DNA from: Ahrensia sp.
Lineage (GTDB): Bacteria; Pseudomonadota; Alphaproteobacteria; Rhizobiales; Rhizobiaceae
DNA: 64,000 bases
Reading direction: 5' to 3'
Assembly: GCA_028817895.1 (NCBI GenBank)
Contig: JAPPOQ010000030.1
Location: forward strand, 268,773 to 332,772
In this document: piece by piece, positions 8,538 through 17,213 of the stretch
How positions within the stretch are numbered: the stretch's first letter is position 1
How the letters are laid out: each line of letters starts with the position of its first letter
Notes under the pieces: model-generated
Databases searched by the model: none
What the model was told of the DNA's origin: nothing
What the model saw: only the letters and a program-made list of their open reading frames with translations
Position numbers and translations under genes: made by a program

Positions 8538-11500
8538 TCAGCGCGGCACAAAATAGCGCACTTCTCCCTCTATCTGCCCGGTGCGCGCCGCGCCGGTGGC
8601 TACCAATGTTTCAAGCACAGCCGCGACCCGTTTCTTGCGCGCCGCGCTGTTGTTGCCCGCAAAGGACGCGGAAATCTCGAAAGCTATGGCGGGCTCGGGC
8701 GCCTTCGCCAGCACGTCTTTCACCAGCCTGATCTGGTCGAGCCCGTCCTTCGGCCATTTTGGCTGCTCGGCGGCGGAGACGATAGCGAGATCGGCTTCGG
8801 CCTGTTCCTCGCCCGTCACCTTGTGGCCGAGTTTGGGGATCTGATAGTCTGGCCGCAGCCAGCGCACATGGCCGCGTTTCTCCTCCTCGCGGCGTTCGAT
8901 ATTGAGCGCGACGAGCCGCGCCAGCAATTCTTCCTCCGCCTGTTCCTGGTCTTCGCTTTTGTGCGGCGAAGGCATTGTCGCCCCCGGCCGGCCCACCAAC
9001 CGCGCGCCAAGGTCTCCCCAACCATAGGCTTCAAAGGTGGCCCGATCGATCTCGTCATGGATTTCCTTCAGAACTCCGATCAGCCCGGCCTCGTAGATGT
9101 CGCGTTCCTTGTCGGTGAGCGGCGGGATCAGCGGTTCTTGCTGAGAACCCTCAGCACTCTCCCCGCCTCCCCCTTGTGGGGGTCCAGAGGACGGGTCGAG
9201 GCCCGTGGCTCGACCCTGAGAAACGGCACTGCCGTTTCGGTTGGGGGTATCGCAGTCAGCGTCGCCTTCAGTGTTTGCAGCCAGTTCGGCACCCCCACCC
9301 GCATCAGCTTCGCTTCTGCGGCCTCCCCTCAAGGGGTAGGCGGGAGTTTGCCGCCCCACCCACTCCAGTTCCCGCACCCGCTCCAGCACATTGTACATGC
9401 CCGTCATGGTCAGAAACTCATGACGCTCCAGCCGGTCCTTGCGATGCGCATCCAGCCGCTCGCCGAGCTCCGCGAGGCCGTCGCGGAGATCGGGGTTGGA
9501 GTCGTCGGTCAGGCAGGCGGGGAAGGGGAAGGGGTCGAAGGTGGAAGTCTTTGTATAAATTGGTCGGTCTTCCAACACACCGCCGACAGATAATGTCCAT
9601 TGAACGTGCGGACGAGATGTAAGTATCGTCAGAAGGTCTGCTCTCTCAACCCCAATATTCACTAACCTGTTGTCAGGCCTGATGCTGGCATCGAGAAACT
9701 GAAAGAAGCGATGCTTGGAAGTTTCGACAGTCGTGATGTAGCGGGGTAAGGTCTCCAATGCGGGCCGCATCTCGGCTCGGGGTTCACCAAACACCCACCA
9801 ATTTTCGCGATAACTCTTGCGATTGTTCTGATCGCGTTCTGGTTTCACATGATCGAGAACGTGCTGATGAATTGCTGGGTATTTTCGCGACACCTGCTCT
9901 GGTTTCAAGCCAAAAAGATCGATGACCTTCACGCCTCTTGGCCTCTGAGTGATATCGCGGCCATTTCGGTATTCATAGATTACATCGGACACTTCTGGAT
10001 CGATCCCGTATCCGAGTACCTTAGCTTTGTTGGGGTCCACGATAAATCCAGCGCCGTGAAGCTTTACGCCTGCGCTTGAGATTTCCTCATTCGCCAGCAG
10101 CGGCTCCACCTTCGACAAATCAGCCCCAAGCGTCAGCTTCGCCGTGACCTTCCCTTCCCGCCGGTCCAGCCGCACCTCCGGCGTGTCGGTGTTCAGCCCT
10201 TCCTCCTTCGCCACAGTGCCAAGCACACCGTCATGCTCGCCCTTCTCCACCACCGTCATGGCGATGCGCACGGCGGCCTTGTCGCTGGCCTTCAGCCAGG
10301 GATGGTCCGGCACGGCAAAGACGAGGCTGACGGGCTGCTTGCCAGACAGCGCTTTCTCCACTACGCGGCGCGAGAAGGTCTGGGTGATGGAATTGGTGGT
10401 GATGAAACCGAAGCGACGCAGCGGGTTCGGCTCTTTCTTGGTGACTTTTCGCGCCAGCCGCACCGCCGCTTCATCCCAGAAATGCATCACGAAATCGGCG
10501 CCACCCGGCATGTGCTTGCGCGCTTTCCAGCAGGCTTCCGCATAGCCGTCGCCAAGCTCCGCGCGCATATCTTTGCCGCCAATAAAGGGCGGATTACCGA
10601 CGATAAATTCCACTTCCGGCCACTTTGCCGGACGTGGGTTTGAGTATGAATAAAGCGGCAGCGTGGCATCAGGGTCGGGAATTTCCTCGCCGGTGATCGG
10701 ATGCAGCTTTTTCGTTACGCCGTCCCACCGCGAAAGCGGCTTGCCATTCTCGTCCCGCAGCATCTCCTGCTTGTCGTAAGCCAGAATGGCGTCCCGCTTC
10801 TTGATCGTCCCATAGGCGTCCAGCACCGGCTCGGTGATCGACTCCGCTCCTACCGTTTTCAACTGCCATTTCAGATAGCCGATCCACAGCACAAGATCGG
10901 CAATCGGCTCGGCGCGAGGGTTGATTTCGAGGCCGTAGAACTGGCGTGGACCGACCGTTTCGCCTTCCATCGCGAATTTCGGCGCGTCCTCACCGAGCGC
11001 GTCAAGCGCGTCGAGCACATCGCCTTCCAGTCGCTTCATCAGTTCCAGCGAGACGTATAGAAAATTGCCCGTGCCGCAGGCCGGGTCGAGCACGCGGGTG
11101 ATGCAGAGCGTGTGGTGAAACGCCTTCACGGCCTTGATCGCGTCTTTCATCTTGCCCGCCTCCCGCAATTCGGCGGCGCGCGCCTGCACATCCTCCCAAT
11201 CCTCACGTAGCGGCTCGATGATAGTCGGAATGACCAGCCGCTCAACATAGGCGCGCGGCGTGTAATGCGCGCCGAGCTTGGAGCGCTCGCGCGGGTCGAG
11301 CGCGCGTTCCAGCAGCGTGCCGAAGATCGCCGGTTCGACATCGCGCCAGTCCTGCTTCGCCGCGACCCACAATTCGTGGATGCCATCGGCATCGAGCGGT
11401 AGCGCCTTGCGAGTTTTGAACAGCAAGCCGTTGAAGCGCTTCACCGCGATACCCATGCGCGGTTCGAACCCGCCCTCATCCATCGTTTTCCACAGATGCT

Positions 11501-12332
11501 CGAGCTGTGGCACGAAGGTGTCCGGCTTCTTATGCAGCTCTTCGAGCAGATCGGCGAATGACGCTTTCGGCAGCAGGCCGACATCCTCCGCGAACATCGT
11601 GAACAAGCAACGCATCAGGAACTCGGCGACGTCACGCGGGTCGTGCTTTCCTTCCAGACGCTTGGCGATCTTCGCCAGCCGCGCCGCGATGTCGCGTGTC
11701 ACCTTGGCGGAGATGGCGGCGGGGTTGAGCGATTGCGGGTCGGTCCAGATCTTGGTGAGCCGCTCCTGAATGTCGGCCTCGCGCAAATCCTCCATCGCAA
11801 TGCGGAAGCTCTTGCGGTCGGGGAAATGCGCGTAGTTCTTTCCCTGTCCGGAGAAGTCGGCAAAGACCTCAATGACATTGCCGACATCGACCACCAGCAG
11901 GAAGGGCGGGTAACCGTGTTCTACCGGCAAGGCCTTGGCATAGTCTTCCGCCTGCTTCCGCGCGGCTCGCATCACCACGTCCCACTGCTTGGTGCCGCGT
12001 TTGGCGTGGCCGGATTTTTGCTGTCGGGCGTCTTCGCCGAGCATTTCCAGTTGGTTCGGGTTGGTTGTCTTGCGCTTGGCTGACTGCTTGGCTTCCAGAA
12101 TGAAGCAGTCGCGCTTGTAGCAGTCGATACGGCCGCTGGTCGTGGAACCGTCAGGATGTTTGAAATCGACGCGGCGCTCGAAAACGTAGTCGTTGTACTG
12201 GTTTTCCTCACCGGCAAAGTTCGGCTGCGGCAGGCCAAGTGCATCGGTCAGCCGTTCGATAAAAAGCTGGGCATTGGCCATTTCCGACCCGCCGGACGCC
12301 TGTGCCGTTTCAATCAGATCGTCAAGCTTCAA
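8538..12332 (-). CDS. MmeI-like type IIL restriction-modification enzyme
   Basis: This 1264-residue single-chain enzyme combines endonuclease, adenine methyltransferase and target recognition, a phage-defence system in one gene. The nuclease motif is complete: D70, E80 and K82 in GRIDCYKRDCFILEAK, the same D-x9-E-x-K spacing and numbers known for MmeI. A helical spacer (~205-330) precedes the N6-methyltransferase, with motif I DPACGTGNF at 416-424 and motif IV NPPF at 580-583. Recognition and C-terminal domains follow. The start is TTG (12332), keeping the family N-terminus. About 60-70 residues in the C-terminal third (9160-9350) come from a palindromic repeat inserted in frame, which helps explain the unusual length. 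No integrase or partner gene is adjacent. Confidence 0.9.
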   Translation of the reverse strand: MKLDDLIETAQASGGSEMANAQLFIERLTDALGLPQPNFAGEENQYNDYVFERRVDFKHPDGSTTSGRIDCYKRDCFILEAKQSAKRKTTNPNQLEMLGEDARQQKSGHAKRGTKQWDVVMRAARKQAEDYAKALPVEHGYPPFLLVVDVGNVIEVFADFSGQGKNYAHFPDRKSFRIAMEDLREADIQERLTKIWTDPQSLNPAAISAKVTRDIAARLAKIAKRLEGKHDPRDVAEFLMRCLFTMFAEDVGLLPKASFADLLEELHKKPDTFVPQLEHLWKTMDEGGFEPRMGIAVKRFNGLLFKTRKALPLDADGIHELWVAAKQDWRDVEPAIFGTLLERALDPRERSKLGAHYTPRAYVERLVIPTIIEPLREDWEDVQARAAELREAGKMKDAIKAVKAFHHTLCITRVLDPACGTGNFLYVSLELMKRLEGDVLDALDALGEDAPKFAMEGETVGPRQFYGLEINPRAEPIADLVLWIGYLKWQLKTVGAESITEPVLDAYGTIKKRDAILAYDKQEMLRDENGKPLSRWDGVTKKLHPITGEEIPDPDATLPLYSYSNPRPAKWPEVEFIVGNPPFIGGKDMRAELGDGYAEACWKARKHMPGGADFVMHFWDEAAVRLARKVTKKEPNPLRRFGFITTNSITQTFSRRVVEKALSGKQPVSLVFAVPDHPWLKASDKAAVRIAMTVVEKGEHDGVLGTVAKEEGLNTDTPEVRLDRREGKVTAKLTLGADLSKVEPLLANEEISSAGVKLHGAGFIVDPNKAKVLGYGIDPEVSDVIYEYRNGRDITQRPRGVKVIDLFGLKPEQVSRKYPAIHQHVLDHVKPERDQNNRKSYRENWWVFGEPRAEMRPALETLPRYITTVETSKHRFFQFLDASIRPDNRLVNIGVERADLLTILTSRPHVQWTLSVGGVLEDRPIYTKTSTFDPFPFPACLTDDSNPDLRDGLAELGERLDAHRKDRLERHEFLTMTGMYNVLERVRELEWVGRQTPAYPLRGGRRSEADAGGGAELAANTEGDADCDTPNRNGSAVSQGRATGLDPSSGPPQGGGGESAEGSQQEPLIPPLTDKERDIYEAGLIGVLKEIHDEIDRATFEAYGWGDLGARLVGRPGATMPSPHKSEDQEQAEEELLARLVALNIERREEEKRGHVRWLRPDYQIPKLGHKVTGEEQAEADLAIVSAAEQPKWPKDGLDQIRLVKDVLAKAPEPAIAFEISASFAGNNSAARKKRVAAVLETLVATGAARTGQIEGEVRYFVPR
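9160..9350. repeat. Palindromic intergenic-type repeats inserted in frame in the RM gene
   Basis: Within the coding region lie two blocks typical of rhizobial intergenic palindromes. One contains CCTCCCCTCAAGGGGTAGG (near 9331-9349) and CACCCCCACCCGC, flanking GC-rich inverted sequence. The other has CTCCCCCTTGTGGGGG (9167-9181) with GGGTCGAGGCCCGTGGCTCGACCC (split near 9192-9215) as a hairpin. AAACGGCACTGCCGTTT (9220-9236) is a further palindrome. No stop is introduced on the minus strand, and the translation is a low-complexity Gly/Ser/Ala/Asp linker. I identify the repeat family from memory of rhizobial genomes. Confidence 0.7.
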
Positions 12333-12402
12333 GACCGGCTGTTCCTTGGTTCAGACATGCCGGGCCAGCGTAGCGGCGTGCCGGGCGGGTGGGCAAGTTT
12401 CC

Positions 12403-13242
12403 TCACCTCTCCAAATGGTGGGTCAGGCGCGTCTCTAATGCGTCCCAGATGCGGCGCAGGGTTTCCACCAGCGCCAGATACATCAGCGCCGCCCACAGAT
12501 AGACCTGAAAATCAAAGCTGCGGGAGAAGGCCAGACGCGTTTCGCCCATCAGGTCAAACACGGTGATGACGCTGGCAATCGCCGAGCCCTTGATCATGAT
12601 GATGATCTCATTGCCGAGCGGGCGCAGCGCAATCGTCATTGCCTGCGGTGCGATGATCTGGCGGAAGATCACCTTGCGCGGAAGCCCGAGCGCCCAGCCA
12701 GCCTCGCGCTGCGTATCGGGCACGGACTGGATTGCCCCGCGATAGATTTCGGCTTGATAGGCGGCGGTGTTGAGCGTGAAGGTGAACAAAGCGCAGTAAA
12801 TCGCCTCGCGGAAGAACCACCACAGGCCGATGGCTTCAAAGAAGGCGCGGAATTCGCCCGACCCGTAATAGACCAGAAAGACCTGCGCCAGAAGCGGCGT
12901 GCCACGAAAGAACGTCACATAGGCGAAACCGATGCCGGCGACCGCCCTGTTTTGCGACAGCCGAGCCGCCGTGATGAGCATGGACAGCAACGCGCCCAGC
13001 ACCAGCGATACGGCCACGATCCACACCGTCGTCCACAAGCCGCCCAGCATGCGCGGCGCATAGCGGGCGACGAAATCGTGATCATAGCCGATGATGAAAT
13101 TCACCAGGATGGCGAGGCCGATCAGCGCCCAGAAAGCCGTGCCGAGCGTGCCGCCAATGCGCGCAGCGCCCCAGCCGCGCGCTTTCTGGAGAGGTGCGGG
13201 CTGCGGCTTCAACATGCGCTCGCTCACATAGGCCGTGCGCAT
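12403..13242 (-). CDS. Polar amino acid ABC transporter permease (HisM/AotM type)
   Basis: This 279-residue inner-membrane permease has five or so helices (ALIGLAILVNFIIGYD at ~38-53; TTVWIVAVSLVLGALLSML after the periplasmic loop). The HEAM-family EAA loop is seen around QREAGWALGLPRKVIFRQII, the ATPase contact. About 35 extra N-terminal residues precede helix 1. It overlaps the upstream permease in a TGATG junction, so the pair is translationally coupled. It forms one half of the membrane channel with the product of 13242-13949. The expected ATP-binding gene does not follow; the restriction-modification gene begins 71 bp later. Substrate class, basic amino acids, comes from the binding protein. 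Confidence 0.88.
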   Translation of the reverse strand: MRTAYVSERMLKPQPAPLQKARGWGAARIGGTLGTAFWALIGLAILVNFIIGYDHDFVARYAPRMLGGLWTTVWIVAVSLVLGALLSMLITAARLSQNRAVAGIGFAYVTFFRGTPLLAQVFLVYYGSGEFRAFFEAIGLWWFFREAIYCALFTFTLNTAAYQAEIYRGAIQSVPDTQREAGWALGLPRKVIFRQIIAPQAMTIALRPLGNEIIIMIKGSAIASVITVFDLMGETRLAFSRSFDFQVYLWAALMYLALVETLRRIWDALETRLTHHLER

Positions 13243-13949
13243 CAGCGTGCCTCCCCGCGCCGGGTCCAGCGTTCCACCTTGCCAAGGCCGAAGGCGGAGA
13301 TCAGCGAGAAAGCCAGATAAATGAGGCAGGCCACCATGTAGAACAGAAACGGCTCTTTCGTGTTGCCAACCGCAACGGAGGTGCGCCGCAACAGATCATC
13401 CAACGCGATGACGGAAACAAGCGCCGTTTCTTTCAGCAGGATCAGCCAGAGATTGGAAAGGCCCGGCAAGGCAAGGCGGATGAGCTGCGGCAGGATCACG
13501 CTTTGCAACGTCGCGCGGCGCGACATGCCGAGCGCCCAGGCCGCCTCGCCCTGCCCTTTGGGAATGGCCTTGAGCGCCGCGACGAAGACTTCGCTGGAAA
13601 AGGCGGAAAAAACCAGCGCCAGCGCGATCATGCCCGCGACAAAGCCCGAAACCTCGACATAGGTATCGGTAAAAAGTCCGATGAAGGCTTGCAGCGCGAT
13701 CTGACCACCATAATAGACGATGAACAGCGTCAACAATTCCGGCACGCCACGAAAAATAGTGGTGTAGATGTTGGCCCCGCGGCGCAGCGCCGGTTCGCCG
13801 GAAACCTTGGCCAGCGCGATCAGAAAGCCAAGCACAAGGCCGAATGGCAGCGTCGCCAGCGCAAGCCTGATTGTGAGCCATGCGCCTGCGGCGAGTTCAT
13901 CGCCCCAGCCGGTCTCACCGAAGGATAAAAGGGCCAGGCTCTCTGCCAT
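13242..13949 (-). CDS. Polar amino acid ABC transporter permease (HisQ/AotQ type)
   Basis: This 235-residue inner-membrane permease is the usual length for the HisQ class. The N-terminal helix region (ELAAGAWLTIRLALATLPFGLVLGF) is typical, and the EAA loop GQGEAAWALGMSRRATLQSVILP is well preserved. It lies 105 bp downstream of the binding-protein gene and overlaps the second permease gene by one base, making a binding protein-permease-permease unit. The role is import of lysine/arginine/ornithine-like amino acids with an ATPase that must be encoded elsewhere. Family assignment is secure. Confidence 0.88.
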   Translation of the reverse strand: MAESLALLSFGETGWGDELAAGAWLTIRLALATLPFGLVLGFLIALAKVSGEPALRRGANIYTTIFRGVPELLTLFIVYYGGQIALQAFIGLFTDTYVEVSGFVAGMIALALVFSAFSSEVFVAALKAIPKGQGEAAWALGMSRRATLQSVILPQLIRLALPGLSNLWLILLKETALVSVIALDDLLRRTSVAVGNTKEPFLFYMVACLIYLAFSLISAFGLGKVERWTRRGEAR

Positions 13950-14054
13950 TGTCAGTTTCGGCGCGTGGTCAAGTCAGACGGTGCGTCCGTTGACTGCCCG
14001 CGCGAAGTTGCGGGCCGGATGGCTTAGATCGCCACCCGGCCCGTCAAACTGTGA

Positions 14055-14822
14055 TCAATAGACGGAGAAGTCGAAATATTTGTCGTTGATCTCTTTGTAT
14101 TTGCCGTTGGCAAGGATCGCGGCAATGGCGGCGTTGAACTTCTCGCGAAGCTCATCCTCGCCCTTGCGCACCGCAATGCCGGCACCATCGCCAAAATATT
14201 TGGGATCATTTTCCATCATCCCAACCATCTTGGCGCCGCTTCCGGCTTCAGTCTTCAGATATTCGCCGAGCACCACAGAATCAGCCGCCACAGCATCGAG
14301 ACGACCGGCCGCAAGGTCTGCATTGGCCTCATCCTGCGTCGGGTAAAGCTTGATGGTCGAGCCGGTATATTTGTCCTCCAGGAAGGTCGCATGCGTGGTG
14401 GAGGACTGGGTGCCGATCGTCTTACCTTCAAGCGCGGCGGGCGTGGTTTCGATCAGATCAGTGTCCTTCGGCGCGATCAAGGCCGGTGGTGTGGAGTAGT
14501 ATTTGTCGGAAAAATCGACTGTCTTCTTACGTTCTTCGGTGATCGACATAGATGCGATGATCGCATCATATTTGTTGGCCAGAAGCGCAGGGATGATGCC
14601 ATCCCAATCCTGCGCCACGAAGGTGCATTCCACTTTCATTTCCTCGCAAAGTGCATTGGCAATGTCAATGTCGAAACCCTTCAGCTCACCCGATGCATCT
14701 TTAAAGTTGAAGGGAGGGTAAGCGCCCTCCGTGCCGATGCGAACCTTGTCCATTGAAAAAGCGCTGCCCGCCATAGCCGAGACAGCCACCGCAACGGCGG
14801 CAAGTTTGATTGCAAAACGCAT
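14055..14822 (-). CDS. Periplasmic basic amino acid-binding protein (HisJ/ArgT/AotJ family)
   Basis: This is a 255-residue periplasmic binding protein. I prefer the ATG at 14822 to the longer frame starting at 14951, because it opens a textbook signal peptide (MRFAIKLAAVAVAVSAMAG, cut near SAFS). The mature protein begins KVRIGTEGAYPPFNFKDASG and continues GFDIDIANALCEEM, the SBP_bac_3 core. SMSITEERKKTVDFSDKYY and GRLDAVAADSVVL are the usual ligand-site segments of the lysine/arginine/ornithine-binding group. It leads the permease pair on the same strand. Ligand is inferred from family. Confidence 0.9.
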   Translation of the reverse strand: MRFAIKLAAVAVAVSAMAGSAFSMDKVRIGTEGAYPPFNFKDASGELKGFDIDIANALCEEMKVECTFVAQDWDGIIPALLANKYDAIIASMSITEERKKTVDFSDKYYSTPPALIAPKDTDLIETTPAALEGKTIGTQSSTTHATFLEDKYTGSTIKLYPTQDEANADLAAGRLDAVAADSVVLGEYLKTEAGSGAKMVGMMENDPKYFGDGAGIAVRKGEDELREKFNAAIAAILANGKYKEINDKYFDFSVY

Positions 14823-14963
14823 GTGAACCCCTTGTATGTTGAACCGGCCCCACCCTAAATTCAGGGACCGCTGGAGTTCAATGTGCAACCGATCAACAAT
14901 CGAATGCAAGCGGCTTGTTGCGGTCAGGGTCGACAAGTCCTGCATCGACAAAGGCGATCCAGC

Positions 14964-17024
14964 TTAAGCGTCGCGCCCGCGCCAGCGTTTGATAAGATCG
15001 CTGCCCTTTCGGGCTGTATCGATGGCGTTTGAATTGCGGAAGACATCCACATCGGCACCGGGAAGCCAGGCGTCCGGCAGTTTGCGGAAGCGTAATCGCA
15101 TAGGCGTGGACATACCTTCACCAAAGGCAATGGCTTCTCGATTGGCCAGCGACGAGAGGAATTTCACTGCACTGGCCGACGAGGCCGAGATGGCGCCGCG
15201 AATGATGTCCTGATCGAAATCATTGGTCAGCCGAAGGGCGAACACAGTCGAGCATTGCGACAAAATCGTCGCGTCTAGCTCGGAAGGCCGCTGCGACACG
15301 ATCGCTAGAAAAGCACCGTATTTGCGGCCCTCTTTTGCGATGCGAGAGATTGCGCGACGGGTCGGCTCAAACCCGCCCTTGTGGGTCGGAATGTAGCGAT
15401 GTGCCTCCTCGCAAACGACCAGCACCTTCAGATTGCCCTGCGCTGCCACCGCAAGGTCGAACGACAAGCGGCAAAGAACCGAAGCAACGGCATCGACAAC
15501 TTCGCCCGGCATTCCGGCCATTTTAACAAGTGTTATCAATGAATTAGGTGAGTTTCCGAAGCAGAAAAGCTTTGAAACGATGCTGTCGGCGATATCAGAA
15601 ATTGTCGAATGGCGGAACATGAACGCATAGCGCTTGTCGTTGCAATGGGCGACGATCCGTGCACGCAACGTTTTCAAAGTGGGTTTGCGGAAATTCGATT
15701 CCAGCATTCCGAGTTCTTCATCGATCAATGCCAGCACATCGCCGATCCTGTATGGCACAGCGGTGTCGGCGGTGAAGGAGTTGGTTGTCGCACGTGAACG
15801 CAGGCTTATGCGCTCATCGCCACCATGAAACTTGACTTTCGCTTCGGGGATAAATTCGCGCAGAATGTCCACTTCTTCAACGACCACCGGCTTCCCGCGG
15901 AACAGGACTTCAACATATTCCTCCAGTTGCAACATCCAGAACGGCAGATCGAACTCAGACTGCTCAATGATGTTGGCCTCCGGAAAGGCGCGGGCATATT
16001 CGTCGTGAGGATCGAGTATGACTGTGCGCAAGTCTGGCACAAACTCCTGCGCAGCATGCAGCAAGAGCGAAACCGACGCTGACTTTCCCGAGCCCGTCGA
16101 GCCCAAAATTGCGAAGTGTTTCGATAGCATCTCTGCGATGTCGACGATGGCCGGAATCGACTCATCCTGCGACACGCTGCCAATGTGGGCTTTCAGCGTC
16201 CCGCTGGCAGCGTAGATGGCCGCCAGATCTTGAGCTCGAATTTGGTGCACCACGGCTCCGACACCCGGATATGAAGAAATGCCTTTTCTGAATATCGGCA
16301 TTCCATCCACCGGAGACTCGGTGAGTTCCCCCTGCAGTTCCACCTGAAAGCGCAGCATGGCGTGCCCTTCTGGCGAGAACTCGCCATTCGGCAAGTCGAT
16401 GTCGCAGATGGATCCGACGACGCGGTTTTCACCCACGGTGATGGACAGCATGCGACCGACGGCCCAGGTCCGCTTGGTCAGTGTGTCAACGCATGACGTG
16501 TCACCCTGCACGACGGCCATTGAGCCGTTACAGGAAACGACGAAAGCTTCAGGCCGTTCGTCGCGCTTCATACGATTGTAAAAGGGGACTTCTCGGTTGT
16601 TGCTTTGTTGCGGAGGTCTGAAGCTGATCAGAGGCTCTGCCCGTGGTGGTGGAGGCGCAGCTTTCTTGGTGTCGATGCCGAATTTCTGTGACGTCTGCTG
16701 GCGCAATTGCTCAAAGGGATCTTTGCGCTCGCCCTTTTCTTCCTCCTCTCCGCCGAAATTGGCAAAGCCGCGTGCGCGAATGTCGGCACCATCGGCCGAC
16801 AGGGGCAACTTTGACGCAGCCTCATCCTCAGTATCAAACGTCGAAGCGTATGTTTGACCCGTATGTTCAGCAGAAGGTCTTGGAGCTGGTTGGAGGTCGG
16901 CACTTTGTGGAGCAGCCTGAGCGTATCTCTGGACAGCCGCCACCGAAACCGCGGAAGCGTTGCTGCTGGAAGCTCTGGAGCCCGTGGTTGCGTAAATGCG
17001 GCGCATCAGCGCTTCATTATCCAT
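14964..17024 (-). CDS. HerA-like (DUF87) hexameric ATPase
   Basis: This 686-residue cytoplasmic P-loop ATPase belongs to the HerA/FtsK group of DNA translocases. The ATG at 17024 has an AAGGGGAT site; the earlier in-frame start at 17060 adds 12 residues without support. The first ~150 residues are low-complexity and probably disordered (EEEEKGERKDP, AAPPPPRAEP). A HAS-barrel-like beta region spans ~160-290. Walker A GSTGSGKS is at 308-315, Walker B LVVCEEAH near residue ~545, and ALRLTNDFDQDIIRGAI near the end fits the sensor region. No NurA or Sir2 gene is adjacent, although HerA proteins usually work with a nuclease. A housekeeping repair role and a defence role both remain open. Confidence 0.82.
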   Translation of the reverse strand: MDNEALMRRIYATTGSRASSSNASAVSVAAVQRYAQAAPQSADLQPAPRPSAEHTGQTYASTFDTEDEAASKLPLSADGADIRARGFANFGGEEEEKGERKDPFEQLRQQTSQKFGIDTKKAAPPPPRAEPLISFRPPQQSNNREVPFYNRMKRDERPEAFVVSCNGSMAVVQGDTSCVDTLTKRTWAVGRMLSITVGENRVVGSICDIDLPNGEFSPEGHAMLRFQVELQGELTESPVDGMPIFRKGISSYPGVGAVVHQIRAQDLAAIYAASGTLKAHIGSVSQDESIPAIVDIAEMLSKHFAILGSTGSGKSASVSLLLHAAQEFVPDLRTVILDPHDEYARAFPEANIIEQSEFDLPFWMLQLEEYVEVLFRGKPVVVEEVDILREFIPEAKVKFHGGDERISLRSRATTNSFTADTAVPYRIGDVLALIDEELGMLESNFRKPTLKTLRARIVAHCNDKRYAFMFRHSTISDIADSIVSKLFCFGNSPNSLITLVKMAGMPGEVVDAVASVLCRLSFDLAVAAQGNLKVLVVCEEAHRYIPTHKGGFEPTRRAISRIAKEGRKYGAFLAIVSQRPSELDATILSQCSTVFALRLTNDFDQDIIRGAISASSASAVKFLSSLANREAIAFGEGMSTPMRLRFRKLPDAWLPGADVDVFRNSNAIDTARKGSDLIKRWRGRDA

Positions 17025-17213
17025 ACCATCCCCTTGATTGCTATTTGTGACGACTGTCACCCTTCGCAGACGCTACACCCACACTGTTAAGATAAGGTGA
17101 TGGTGGCAGACCCGCCCTCCAAACCCCAACGTCTCGTCAAGCGTTGGGTATGGCTGTTCCCGTTGCCGCTGATCTGATACCGCAGCAGCAACAGTTTTCC
17201 TTTGGAACGCCCA

